In this document: in pieces, positions 46,020-54,749 of the stretch
Position numbering within the stretch: the stretch's first letter is position 1
How the letters are laid out: every line of letters begins with the position of its first letter
Assembly (NCBI RefSeq): GCF_000969885.1
Contig: NZ_CP009501.1
Coordinates: 620,001-684,000 of the forward strand
Reading direction: 5' to 3'
Length of the DNA: 64,000 bases
From: Methanosarcina thermophila TM-1
GTDB taxonomy: Archaea; Halobacteriota; Methanosarcinia; Methanosarcinales; Methanosarcinaceae
Program-made: the position numbers and the translations under genes
Notes under the pieces: model-generated
Databases searched by the model: none
What the model was told of the DNA's origin: nothing
Seen by the model: only the letters and a program-made list of their open reading frames with translations

Positions 46020-47198
46020 GGAGCTTTCGGGCTTATGGGCAGGGAGTTTATGAATCGGCGTTTCGGGCAGGCAAGCCTTATCGCATACTCTTCAAGGACG
46101 CTTCCGGTTTCCGAGAGACTTATTTTTGCAAATTTCCTAGTAAAAGACGTAGTGTATTACTTTATCTTCTACATACTGCCTTTCATTGCGGGTTTTGCGT
46201 TTGCTGCAGCTTTTGTCCCGTCTGAAGGTTTCCATTCTTCTGTTACCCTTCTCATCCTCCTTCTTACACTCTCACTTTCCTTTATGATCGGGCTCTCGCT
46301 GGTATTTTTCCTATCTACGATTTATGCACATTCTGGAAAGCTGTTGATTTCGGGCTTACTGGCTATTCCCATTTTCTTGCTCTTTATTTCAGGAAATCTG
46401 GATTCCAGTAGTTTTTACAGTTTACCAAGCCTTTCTTTTTTCCTGTTTCCTTCAAAAAACCAGCTTCTGCTTTCTTCCGTGCTTATAATTGTGTCTTCGG
46501 TTTTATCCCTGCTTTTCCTGAAGGTAGACTTTCCCCAGGCTGAAAAAAGCTTTCCAAACTCATTTTCTAAGCTTTGCGGGGAGTTTGGTTCTTACAGGTA
46601 TGCAGTTTTTATTGCAAAGGATCTCCTTGACCTGAAAAAGAGTGAAGGAGGGCTCGGAAAGTTAATATTTTCCTTCCTGATTCCTGCGATTCTTCTCTGG
46701 ATGCTCCTTTCAGCCCTGGGAACAGTTCTCCCGGCATTGAATACTTTAATCCTGTTTTCCCTTGTCCTGGGAGTGCTTTCTTCCTCAATGTATTACTGGC
46801 TTACAGAATACGATATCTTTGCCTCGTATGCTTTCCTTCCCCTGAAGGTTTCGGACATTATAAGGAGCAAACTTAACAGCTACCTTTTCCTGAATCTGGT
46901 TCCGCTTCTACTGCTTGTCCCTCTTACCTTCACAAAAGACCCTGATGTTTTGCTGCCAGCCCTGCTGCTTTTCATCTCTGTTTCCCTTTATATGGTTTCA
47001 ATACTTGTTTACCTGACAGGTCTTTCCCCTTCCCTAAACCTCTACAACGGCAGGACTTTTGCACTTTATACGCTGTCTGTAATGCCACTTTTGATAGTGA
47101 ATATTATCCTGTCGATGTTTGGTTCCCTTTATGTGCTTGTAAACCTCCTGCTTCTGCTTCTTGCCTTCTACCTGCTCAGGAAAAGTTTCAGGAAATAG
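46014..47198 (+). pseudogene. ABC-2 type permease lacking its N-terminus
   Basis: 394 codons encode a multi-spanning membrane protein (about nine helices) that begins abruptly at [16 protein letters not shown], a segment that in ABC-2 exporters lies after the first half of the protein. The ATG at 46014 lies inside the deletion junction and has no ribosome binding site. Without a functional ATPase this is most likely a relic, although the reading frame has stayed open, so the deletion may be recent. Confidence 0.75.
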
Positions 47199-47809
47199 GA
47201 TGGGATTGAAAGCCCGCATTTCTGACTATTCCTGCTGGTTGAATAGAGATCAATTATTGCACAGCGCAGGGGCAAAGAATAAAACTTGCTGCGAATAAAA
47301 GCCCATCGAAAAAAATTATAATCGATATGTAACCTTTATTCAACCTTTATGAATCTGATTTTTTGACATCGAATATTCTGAGGCTCTTTTGATACCTGTT
47401 TTCGTAATAGTTTTCTCTTACAATTATTTAGTAAATTGGTGATAACTATTATTAATAGTAATATTAAGATTTTCAATAAATTATCAGTAATTTTATGATA
47501 ATTTTAATAAATATTATTTAACAGTATAGTTATCAATTATTTTTTAATAGTAAAATTATAATTATTATTTAATAATAGAGTTATTAATTATTATTAACAG
47601 TTCTTTTAACAAATGTTTTTAATAATTGGCTGTGATATTGACTTTTTGAGAGCTTTTTTGAGATAAGTTGTGTAGACTTGAAGTGTTAAGGCTGGAAATT
47701 GACGGATTTAATTAGAGATCAAAAGTTGTTGAAAAATGTGAAGTGAGTTAAGAATTAATGCGTTTATTCTTTTATAGGAATATCAGATAAACAAATTTTT
47801 GGACAGGAA
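47199..47809. other. Very AT-rich intergenic region
   Basis: No gene was seen. From about 47420 to 47640 the sequence is nearly all A/T, with many repeats of the kind TTATTAATA and AATTATTATTTAATA. It could be a structural or unwinding region, but no origin-type repeats or replication gene are present. Confidence 0.4.
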
Positions 47810-47822
47810 ACTTATTTATAAC
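47810..47822 (+). promoter_or_regulatory. TATA box of the small basic protein gene
   Basis: ACTTATTTATAAC is a near-ideal archaeal TATA element. It predicts a transcript start near 47845 and a leader of roughly 35 nt carrying the GAGGTG ribosome binding site. Confidence 0.45.
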
Positions 47823-47878
47823 TTCAAGACAGTATAATCAGATACTTATAGAAAATATCGGAACAGAGGTGTTTCTAT

Positions 47879-48013
47879 ATAGCAAAATGTTCTACAACAG
47901 CCGATAGTTCAAAGGCTGGGGCTGCCGGTGGGAAGCCGCAGGCAAAAGCCCGAGCTGAGAAGCCGGCAAAGAAGGATGCCAAAGCATCAAAAAAAGGAAA
48001 AAAAGGAAAGTAA
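47879..48013 (+). CDS. Small Lys/Ala-rich basic protein with ATA in place of the start codon
   Basis: A 44-codon frame reads (M)-A-K-C-S-T-T-A-D-S-S-K-A-G and ends in a strongly basic tail (K-K-D-A-K-A-S-K-K-G-K-K-G-K). No ATG, GTG or TTG exists in frame after the upstream stop, but GAGGTG lies 7 nt before ATA 47879, and x-A-K is a typical N-terminus. So ATA either serves as the start or is a mutated ATG. The composition suggests nucleic-acid binding, but no family is recognised. Confidence 0.45.
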   Translation: MAKCSTTADSSKAGAAGGKPQAKARAEKPAKKDAKASKKGKKGK

Positions 48014-48062
48014 TTGATGTAAGTCAATTCCCCAAGCAGTAGCTTATCACCAGCCGATATCC

Positions 48063-48172
48063 GAAAAATACATGGAGCACAACTGGAAAATACATGGAGC
48101 ACAACCGGAAAATACATGGAGCACAACCGGAAAATACATGGAACACAGCCGGAGAATACATGGAGCACACCG
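48063..48172. repeat. 22-bp tandem repeat, five copies
   Basis: GGAAAATACATGGAGCACAA plus CC repeats with exact 22-bp periodicity at 48063, 48085, 48107, 48129 and 48151, with few substitutions. Copies are directly adjacent, so it is a minisatellite and not CRISPR. Since 22 is not a multiple of three, it is unlikely to be protein-coding. It lies between the small basic protein gene and the 3' end of the marker 8 gene. Confidence 0.8.
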
Positions 48173-48299
48173 AAGATATGGAGTAATAAATATTAACGCC
48201 TTTTATGTAGTACAAATTTTAAAAAATACTATGTGAAAGGTGGTAAAATAGATAAGCTACTGCCTGAACTACTTCCTTCAAACTCGAATTTTAAGTTAT

Positions 48300-49151
48300 T
48301 TATATCAGATTTTTGGGCTGTTTATGTGAGGGCAGCACAGGCAGCTTAATAGTGTTTATAAGGATTGGGCTTTGAATATCCTTTGCCCTTTCAATCACAA
48401 GTCCTTTTCCTTTCTGGGTGAGGGCAAAAAGCGGAATTGCAGCCGCAACCTGCACAAGAGGTTTTGCTAATTCCCGAATATATTTTGAAGCACAGCTGAT
48501 TACAATATCCGAATTTTCCAGAATACCCTCAGCTTCTTCTTTGCTAACTCCTGTAACATGTACCGCAATTATTATAAGGTCAAGCCCGAGTTCGTTTTCA
48601 AGCTTTCGCAACTCTTTGGCGGTTTCCGCAAAAGCCACGGTTACTGCAATCTTTCGGTACCCGAGTTCGGCAGCTTTCTTTGCTCCTCTAACAGGGTCAA
48701 TAGCCGCAGTTGAAGGATCGAGTACGGTTCCGCCAAATTTCTGGATTCCCTCGATTACACCGCCGATTGGCTCAGTTTCTATAAGGCCAGACATCCTGCC
48801 TCCTATGCCCTGGACAAGTGCAGGGTTGCTGGCAATGACAGTGCCTGCTCCGTCACAGGCAGTTACGGTCGTATCAAGAAAACCACGCCTGAGACAGGAC
48901 ATCATGATTTCCGATGCCCCGAAAGCCACATAGGTATCAAGCTCAAGGAGTTTTCGCCCTGGGGTAAACATTCCTACATCGCGAATCCGGGACTCGATGC
49001 TCTTTTTAACATCTTCCCTGGTGATATTCTGGACTCCTCTCAGCTTGGCAAAAAGAGGACACCACTCGATTTCCGGCTCCCCTACTTCTACAACCCTGCC
49101 GTCTTTTACGACCACTCTTGCTTTTCCCAGCAATTCCATTACATGAGGCAT
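48300..49151 (-). CDS. Methanogenesis marker protein 8 (DUF2099), copy 1
   Basis: This protein of about 283 residues starts M-P-H-V-M-E-L-L-G-K. It matches the family known as methanogenesis marker 8/DUF2099, present throughout methanogens and of unproven function. Features are the conserved W-C-P-L-F-A-K, the G-A-G-T-V-I and G-G-R-M-S-G-L loops, and I-S-C-A-S-K-Y near the C-terminus. It has no membrane segment. A GTG three codons upstream is also open. The 5' flank consists of three 15-bp tandem repeats with only a weak GAGTG ribosome binding site. A paralogue lies at 51444. Confidence 0.8.
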   Translation of the reverse strand: MPHVMELLGKARVVVKDGRVVEVGEPEIEWCPLFAKLRGVQNITREDVKKSIESRIRDVGMFTPGRKLLELDTYVAFGASEIMMSCLRRGFLDTTVTACDGAGTVIASNPALVQGIGGRMSGLIETEPIGGVIEGIQKFGGTVLDPSTAAIDPVRGAKKAAELGYRKIAVTVAFAETAKELRKLENELGLDLIIIAVHVTGVSKEEAEGILENSDIVISCASKYIRELAKPLVQVAAAIPLFALTQKGKGLVIERAKDIQSPILINTIKLPVLPSHKQPKNLI

Positions 49152-49195
49152 ATAATACACTCTATTATAATATACTCTATTATAATCACTCTATT
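49152..49195 (-). repeat. Three tandem 14-15-bp repeats forming the promoter/leader of marker 8 copy 1
   Basis: On the minus strand the unit AATAGAGTGTATTAT recurs three times (49152-49166, 49167-49181, 49182-49195), ending at the start codon. Each copy carries a TATA-like and a GAGTG-like element, so promoter and ribosome binding site are embedded in the repeat. Confidence 0.6.
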
Positions 49196-49494
49196 AATTT
49201 TTCATTCTGGCGATGACAATTCCATCACAATACATTTTGTTAATAAATCTGCTAAACATAAGAAATGCTGTGCTATTAAGTATGAGAAATAAAGTTGGAT
49301 ACAGATAATGCCATGAGGTTTACCTGTTCTTTCCTCTAAGGTATTCATTTATGCAATATCTGATATGTTAACATGGATAAGGAGCAGAATGATAGATGCA
49401 GGCGATAAAGCCGTTAAAACAAATGATAAAATTGAGATAATCAGGTGAGGATGACGAAACTGAAATAATGAAGCTGAAATAAAAAATACAGGAT
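49196..49494. other. Intergenic region between MTH865 and marker 8 copy 1
   Basis: Nothing recognisable apart from AT-rich sequence. It must contain the end of the MTH865 transcript and upstream promoter elements of marker 8 copy 1. Confidence 0.3.
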
Positions 49495-49734
49495 TTATAT
49501 CCCTGCTCTATCTACTATTGTGTCTGCAACCTCTTTTGCATTCTTGAACGGAAAATCCTCTGCAGTCAGCAGTTTACCTGCTTCTCCGGCAGTAACTTCA
49601 AGGTCTCCTGCTTTGCATGTAGTGTCTGCACCCGCTGGAAAGGCAGCAAGCAATTCTTCAGGTGTGTTTATGGGAAACTTTGCATCTTTAAGCCCTGCAA
49701 CAATCTGTCTGTGAATCTCATCTCTTACAGTCAT
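49495..49734 (-). CDS. MTH865-family protein
   Basis: This 79-residue protein matches the MTH865 family of small archaeal helical proteins with an EF-hand-like fold but no calcium loops. It reads [11 protein letters not shown], then [12 protein letters not shown]-x-G, and ends in an amphipathic helix (A-K-E-V-A-D-T-I-V). It has GAGGGA before the ATG. The function of the family is unknown. It is preceded by an unusually long purine-rich leader. Confidence 0.85.
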   Translation of the reverse strand: MTVRDEIHRQIVAGLKDAKFPINTPEELLAAFPAGADTTCKAGDLEVTAGEAGKLLTAEDFPFKNAKEVADTIVDRAGI

Positions 49735-50010
49735 TGTTTATCCCTCTGTTCTCTTGTTCTTTTGCTTTTCTTTGCTTTTCTTTTCCTTATTTTCTTTTAT
49801 TTTTTCTTTGTTTTCCTTTTTTTCCTTATTTTACTATTTTTCTGTTATTTTGGCTCCTTTTTGCTTTTTTCGTTTTTCATTCTCCTCGTTTTTCGTTCCT
49901 CGTTTTTCTCTTTCCTTGTTTTTCGTCTTCCTTCTCGTACTCGTCCACAGTTACTTTTCTGCTTCTTTAAAGTTAGATATTAGCGAGGAAAATGGAATAA
50001 ATCTTCTACA
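49735..50010 (-). promoter_or_regulatory. Long purine-rich 5' leader of the MTH865 gene
   Basis: On the minus strand about 270 nt between the predicted start site and the ATG consist mostly of A and G (runs such as AAGGAAAAGAAAAGCAAAG). As RNA it would be unstructured and rich in Shine-Dalgarno-like GGA motifs. The composition looks like slippage-expanded sequence. Confidence 0.4.
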
Positions 50011-50030
50011 ATCTAATATTATCAGGTTAT

Positions 50031-50079
50031 TGATATATACTTAATCGGCATTTGAGTGTAGTTACTACACTCTAGTGTA
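50031..50079 (-). promoter_or_regulatory. Promoter of MTH865 with upstream palindromic operator
   Basis: On the minus strand GTATATATCA (50031-50040) is a strong TATA box with CGATTAA as BRE. Directly upstream, GAGTGTAG-TTA-CTACACTC (50054-50072) is a perfect 8-bp palindrome with a 3-bp centre, and a further AGTGTA (50074-50079) makes three AGTGTA half-sites in a row. The position just upstream of the BRE is typical of an archaeal activator site. The regulator encoded at 50289 is the obvious candidate to bind it. Confidence 0.5.
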
Positions 50080-50288
50080 TTGCAGCATTCCTTTGTAATC
50101 AGACTGGAACAGGACTGGATTTCTGTAATAAGAGGAATGAGTTTGATGGGAGGAGCTTGATATGAAAAAAGACAGAGAGAATTTATTGAGAAACAGTAAA
50201 AAGTTTCGACTATCCCGAAAATAGTAGCAGAAATTCAGCAATTTTGCAGTTAATGATTAAAATAATAATTTCGACCTGGAAAGAGAAA

Positions 50289-51146
50289 TCAAATCGGGCT
50301 CTTTTCCCCGGCTCTGGAGAGTAACTCTGCGGGCTTCTGCACCTGGGATGTTTGAAGTGAAGCATAGATCTCGTTTAAGCCTTGCAGGATTTTGAAACCT
50401 TTTTCAGTAATCATATAATCTCCTCTTTCGTGCTGTTGCATTATCAGTCCGCTAGCGATGAGTCTCTGGAGATGGAAAAGCAGGTTTCCTCCTCTAAGGC
50501 CTGTCAGCTCGGAAAAAGCCGAAAAACTTTTCGTTTCAAATGCAATGGCTTTAAGCATCTCAAGACGCTGCGGGTTTGAGACCGGCTCAAGGATTTCGCT
50601 CATAACAGCGCAGGTCTTAAGGGCTGCAATGCTGGGTTTCTGCTCCTGATTTTCTGCATAAATTTTCATGGAGCGCATTAAATTGACTTGTTTTACCAGC
50701 AGGCTTGAGACTTCGGAAAAGCATTTTTCACATTTACTGTAAGGGGCTCCGCATCTCAATTCTTCAAGTTGTTTTTTACTGTTTGAGATCAAATTGTCCT
50801 CGACATTACTTCGTTTTATCAGTTCTGCATTCTGCCTCAGGACAGCTGTAAATGCCTGGGTGCAGCTTTCCTTTTGAGGGCACTTCTTTATCATGTTCCA
50901 TTCAAGCCCGGTGTCGATATCTTCATAAAGGTGATTGAGAAGCGCATTTGAGTAGTTTTCTCTCAGGCTCTCGAAGGCAGCTTCAAAACGCAGCCTGTTG
51001 GTATATTGCATAACTTTCTTAATGTCATTATGCATCTCGGAAAGTTTTTCCTTTATAGCCTGCACTTCCACCATTTCCTGGGTCTCAGAGATCGCCTGGC
51101 TCTCAGGTTGTTTTTCCTTCTTACGTCCGCTGTTTCTATTATTCAT
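50289..51146 (-). CDS. Winged-helix regulator with N-terminal cysteine-bearing helical domain
   Basis: This protein of about 285 residues starts M-N-N-R-N-S-G-R-K-K; a longer frame to 51266 is unlikely because it starts at an unsupported TTG. Residues of about 20-180 form a helical, partly coiled-coil domain with C89 and C95 (K-C-P-Q-K-E-S-C) and C132, C139, C142 (R-C-G-A-P-Y-S-K-C-E-K-C), a possible metal or Fe-S site. Residues of about 185-260 are an ArsR-type winged helix (N-P-Q-R-L-E-M-L-K-A-I, recognition helix G-G-N-L-L-F-H-L-Q-R-L). There is no clear ribosome binding site. It is probably a redox- or metal-responsive regulator of neighbouring genes (inferred). Confidence 0.75.
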   Translation of the reverse strand: MNNRNSGRKKEKQPESQAISETQEMVEVQAIKEKLSEMHNDIKKVMQYTNRLRFEAAFESLRENYSNALLNHLYEDIDTGLEWNMIKKCPQKESCTQAFTAVLRQNAELIKRSNVEDNLISNSKKQLEELRCGAPYSKCEKCFSEVSSLLVKQVNLMRSMKIYAENQEQKPSIAALKTCAVMSEILEPVSNPQRLEMLKAIAFETKSFSAFSELTGLRGGNLLFHLQRLIASGLIMQQHERGDYMITEKGFKILQGLNEIYASLQTSQVQKPAELLSRAGEKSPI

Positions 51147-51246
51147 AATTTTTATGTATTCGCTTCTATTATTAAAGTTTCTGCTACAACTTTTAAGGTC
51201 ATTCGAATATACAGGTCGCGCAGGCTGAAGGTGCAGTCCAGAAACT

Positions 51247-51443
51247 TGACTAAAGTGCCTTCCCAAGAAAAGAATGAGGTAAAAAGGGAAAGGGAAAATA
51301 AAAAGGGAAACAAAAAGGAAAAAACAAAATTAATAGAAGAATAAACTAAAGAGAAAAAATAAAAAACACAGAATAATAAAAACAAAGAGTAACAAAAACA
51401 AAGAATAATAAAACAAAGAATAAAAAGAAAGTATAATTCGTTT
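51247..51443 (-). terminator. T-rich terminator of marker 8 copy 2
   Basis: On the minus strand the sequence after the marker 8 stop is almost uninterrupted T-runs (CTTTGTTTTATTATTC repeats). This fits oligo-T termination and isolates the regulator gene downstream, whose promoter must lie at the end of this tract. Confidence 0.5.
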
Positions 51444-52292
51444 TTACTTCAACTCTCTTGGCTGCTTGTTTTCAGGCAGCACCGGCAGAGGCATGGTATT
51501 TATCAGAATCGGGCTTTTGATATCCTTTGCCCTTTCGACTACAAGTTCCTTTCCTTTCTGGGTAAGGGCGAAAAGCGGGACCGCAGTTCCCACCTGAGCG
51601 AGCGGTTTTACAATGTCCCTAACCCACTTTGAGGCGCAACTGGTTGTGATATCAGCGTTTTCAACAAGAATCCTGGCTTCTTCTTCGTTAAAACCTGTGA
51701 TATGCACACCAATTATTATAAGGTCAAGCCCGAGTTCGGATTCAAGCTCTCGCAACTCTTTTGCGGTTTCTGCGAAAGCCACGGTTACTGCGATTTTTTT
51801 GTATCCCAGTTCAGCTGCCTTTTTCACGCCTGCAACCGGATCTATTTTCGCAGTCGAGGGGTCAAGCACAATCCCGCCGCGCTCTGTAATCCCATTGATT
51901 ATTCCGTCAATCGGCTCGGTTTCGACAAGCCCTGACATCCTGCCTCCCATGCCCTGAACAAGGGTGGGGTTATTGGAAATTACTGTTCCTGCACCTTCGC
52001 AGGCGGTCACGGTTGTATCAAGCAGACCCCTGCTCAGCCCTGTCATCATGACTTCCGACGCCCCGAACCCTACAAAGTCTTCAAGTTCAAGCCTGCGTTT
52101 ATCCGTGAACATCCCGAAATCGGCTATCCTGAATTCCATATTTTTCCTTACTTCTTCCGGGGTTATCTTCTGGATTCCGCGTATCTTGGCAAAGAGAGGG
52201 CACCAATCGATTTCAGGCTCCCCGACTTCAATAACCTTCCCATCTTCTACGACTACTCTTGTTTTTCCAAGCAATTCTATTATATGAGGCAT
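51444..52292 (-). CDS. Methanogenesis marker protein 8 (DUF2099), copy 2
   Basis: This 282-residue paralogue of the protein at 48300 is highly similar over its whole length (M-P-H-V-I-E-L-L-G-K-T-R-V-V-V, W-C-P-L-F-A-K-I-R-G, G-M-G-G-R-M-S-G-L, T-S-C-A-S-K-W). The start ATG has GGAG upstream. Two copies flanking MTH865 and the regulator suggest a segmental duplication with insertion or a functional cluster. Cytoplasmic; biochemical role unproven. Confidence 0.82.
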   Translation of the reverse strand: MPHIIELLGKTRVVVEDGKVIEVGEPEIDWCPLFAKIRGIQKITPEEVRKNMEFRIADFGMFTDKRRLELEDFVGFGASEVMMTGLSRGLLDTTVTACEGAGTVISNNPTLVQGMGGRMSGLVETEPIDGIINGITERGGIVLDPSTAKIDPVAGVKKAAELGYKKIAVTVAFAETAKELRELESELGLDLIIIGVHITGFNEEEARILVENADITTSCASKWVRDIVKPLAQVGTAVPLFALTQKGKELVVERAKDIKSPILINTMPLPVLPENKQPRELK

Positions 52293-52548
52293 GGCTACTC
52301 CTTCATATTAGCAAAATAACATTATTAAGGAACTGAGATCCGATAAAAATAGCATTTAAGGTTTGTGTCTATTTATATAATAGCTTTTGGATTTAGGGTT
52401 TTGATTTAAGATAATCTGTTTAATGTTTTAATTGATTCAACCTTATTGCTACTTTTTAGATTTCAGCCTGCTAACAATAGTCTGAAAAAGACTTTTTAAA
52501 ACTGGAGGGTAGTTTGGAGCTTGAGGATTGCTGAGGTTGGAAATAACT

Positions 52549-53256
52549 TTAGTTTTCATTGTCATCAGTTCCGTCAAGCTCTTTCAATTTCTTCTCGCAA
52601 AAACTAATTATCCTTGGGTCTTCAATTGCTTTTCCAATAGATAGAGATTGCTTCAAAAATTCAATTGCTTTTCTGGTCTCTCCCAGACGAATGTATGCGT
52701 TCCCCAGATTTCCAAGGACTGTGCCCTCTACTCTCCTGTCTCCTATTTCTCTGGAAATCTTTAAAGCCTGTTCATAATACTCAATTACTTTTCTGGGCTC
52801 TCCCAGATGACTGTATGCTATCCCCAGATTTCCGAGGACAGTTTCATGAGTCTGTTTGTCTTTGAGAACTGGTTCGTCTTTGAAATGGTCATCAGGAAGT
52901 AATTTTTTGTAAATTTCAATTAGTGTCTTCGGATTTCCCCAGAGATCCAGAAGAGTTGGGAGATCGCATCTCCATATGATATCGGCTGCAAAATCATACT
53001 CTCCAGCTTCGCAAGCGTGGTAATGGGCTTCTATTACTGGTTGAAGGTCTTCTTTCTTGGTGGGATTTTTTGGTAGTGGAAGAGAAAGGTAGTATTTTAC
53101 TGCAAGCATATGTACTTCTTTTTTGTCTTTGAGATCCCCATAGGAAAATTCCTGAATTAAGGGGTGTAACCAGTAACTTCCATTATGGTCGGTTTCGATA
53201 AGGGACTTATCAACGAGTTTCTTAACAGTGTCTATTGGGGTATTTTCCGTAAACAT
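52549..53256 (-). pseudogene. TPR half of a STAND NTPase split by an in-frame stop
   Basis: The frame continues that of the upstream NTPase; only TAA-GAT separates them (S-M-K-G-L-stop-D-M-F-T-E-N). It encodes a winged-helix-like segment (L-V-D-K-S-L-I-E...Y-W-L-H-P-L-I-Q-E-F), a helical region and at least two TPR units of kinesin-light-chain type (G-N-L-G-I-A-Y-S-H-L-G-E, G-N-L-G-N-A-Y-I-R-L-G-E). Reinitiation at ATG 53256 would still make this half as a separate 235-residue protein, so a functional split is possible. Confidence 0.7.
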
Positions 53257-53259
53257 ATC

Positions 53260-54648
53260 TTAGAGACCTTTCATACTCACAGGCTCACGATAGACTGAAA
53301 TGCGCTCAAGAAACTCTTTTTCATCTCCTGCCAGTTTATCGAATAATCTTCTCGCCTTTTTGATAGTATCCTCTTTTTCTTTTTGATAAATAATTAAATC
53401 AGCAAGTATGTCTTTTGCCCCAAATTCTTTTACAAGCATCAAAAGCAATTTTAAGGCAAGAGGATGACCATCCACACCTGTAGCCAGTTCTTCCAGCTTT
53501 TGAGGCTCCACTTCACCAAGCCCATTTCTAGCAAGGTAGTCAACTGCAAAATCCGTTCTCAAACCATTGAGATGCTGTTTTTCTTCATCTTCCACCACAT
53601 CTATCAGACTTTCCCCATTTTCGAATATGGGCAAAACTCGACTTGTTATAATGACTTTTGCGTTGTGGGTATTGTGTCGCAAGGAAAAAAAGAGAAGTTC
53701 AATTTCTTTGTATGTATAATTTTGGTCTGCAAGAATGGTGCTCAAATCATCGAAAATTAGCCAGATTTCGCTCCTTCTATGAAGTTCGCCAGTGAGTTTG
53801 TCAATATCAGTTTTTCCGGGTTCTCTTCTCTCCGCTTTAAAAGATACAATTTCAGGAGCATTCATGTAAGCAGCGAGTTTCTCAAGAATATCACCCAGTT
53901 TTGCATCCTGATTATCATAGAAGCTGAACCAGAAAGGTCCAGGGACGTTTACAGGTCTGAGGTCTACAAGAGCTCTTGCTAGAGTGGACTTGCCGACACC
54001 ACCAACTCCGCTGATTAGTAAAATCTGGTGACTTTCGAGGTATGTAAGGGCTTTTATTAATTCTTCTGAACGGTTTTCGCTAACGAACTCTTTCAATCGT
54101 CTTGGATACGGCGTTAGCGTTGAAGGATTATAGCGGCTCAGAATTTCCTGATTTGCTGCTTCTTTTCTTCTTTGGTCAAGATATTCAATGATTTTGATGT
54201 ATTCATCGCCGGAAGGCGTGTTGAAGTTTAAAAAAGTATTGTAGTTTCCCACCGCGAGTTGATCAATATTCTCTATATTGAAATTTATGATTGGTTGAAT
54301 TTCTCTAGCAAAGTCTGAATTTTCATTGAGCAGTTTCAGGATTTCCTGCTGAAGCTCTTCTTTTGCTTTTGGATCATCGGGGCTTCCGGAGACTTTTTTA
54401 AGTGCCCTCTCAAGGGATTCACCCATTCTAGGGTTTATTTTGTCCAGCAAAGCCTTTGCTCTCTTCAAACCTGCGAAACCGAGTTTTTCAATGCCTCTTT
54501 CTAAAAGCATATCTTTGCTTTTATCTACTACAGCTTTGCCTCCCGCATAAATAAACGGCAGGGCTGGAGCGAGAAGATCTGTTGCTCGCTGGGCTAGAAA
54601 AGGCTGGATCCATAAACTCCTCCGAATTCTTTTTGACATTGGAGGCAT
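53260..54648 (-). pseudogene. NB-ARC/STAND NTPase half of the split gene
   Basis: 462 codons. An N-terminal helical region of about 120 residues is followed by a linker with G-N-Y-N-T-F-L-N-F-N, and then by an NB-ARC-type NTPase with P-loop G-V-G-G-V-G-K-S-T, Walker B I-W-L-I-F-D-D, sensor T-S-R and the G-H-P-L-A-L-K motif. The first half of a winged helix follows before TAA at 53260. Intact relatives (about 698 residues when joined) are signal-transducing ATPases used in regulation or antiphage defence. TAA excludes pyrrolysine read-through, which needs UAG. Confidence 0.75.
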
Positions 54649-54749
54649 TACAAAATAAATCTTGCTGTTTTGAGCGGATGAAAAGAAGAAATTTTAGATT
54701 TCGACTTTTCCAGATCTCGATTAGATAAAATTTACAAACTTCATCTTTT

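Noticed and set aside
47420-47640. Replication origin in the A/T-only stretch
   Set aside because: No origin recognition box-like repeats and no Cdc6/Orc gene nearby; low complexity alone is not enough.
47875-48168. Minus-strand frame encoding repeated M-Y-F-P-V-V-L-H-V-F units
   Set aside because: It is only the translation of the 22-bp tandem repeat in shifting frames and overlaps the better-supported small basic protein gene.
48063-48172. CRISPR array
   Set aside because: The five 22-bp units are directly adjacent with no spacers between them, so this is a minisatellite. The same applies to the repeats at 29215-29330 and 29482-29587.
49740-50044. Overlapping plus-strand frames of about 90 codons rich in Phe and Leu
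   Set aside because: They are translations of the pyrimidine-rich tract in all frames and carry no conserved features.
53260-53262. Pyrrolysine read-through between the NTPase and TPR halves
   Set aside because: Methanosarcina inserts pyrrolysine at UAG; the stop here is UAA.
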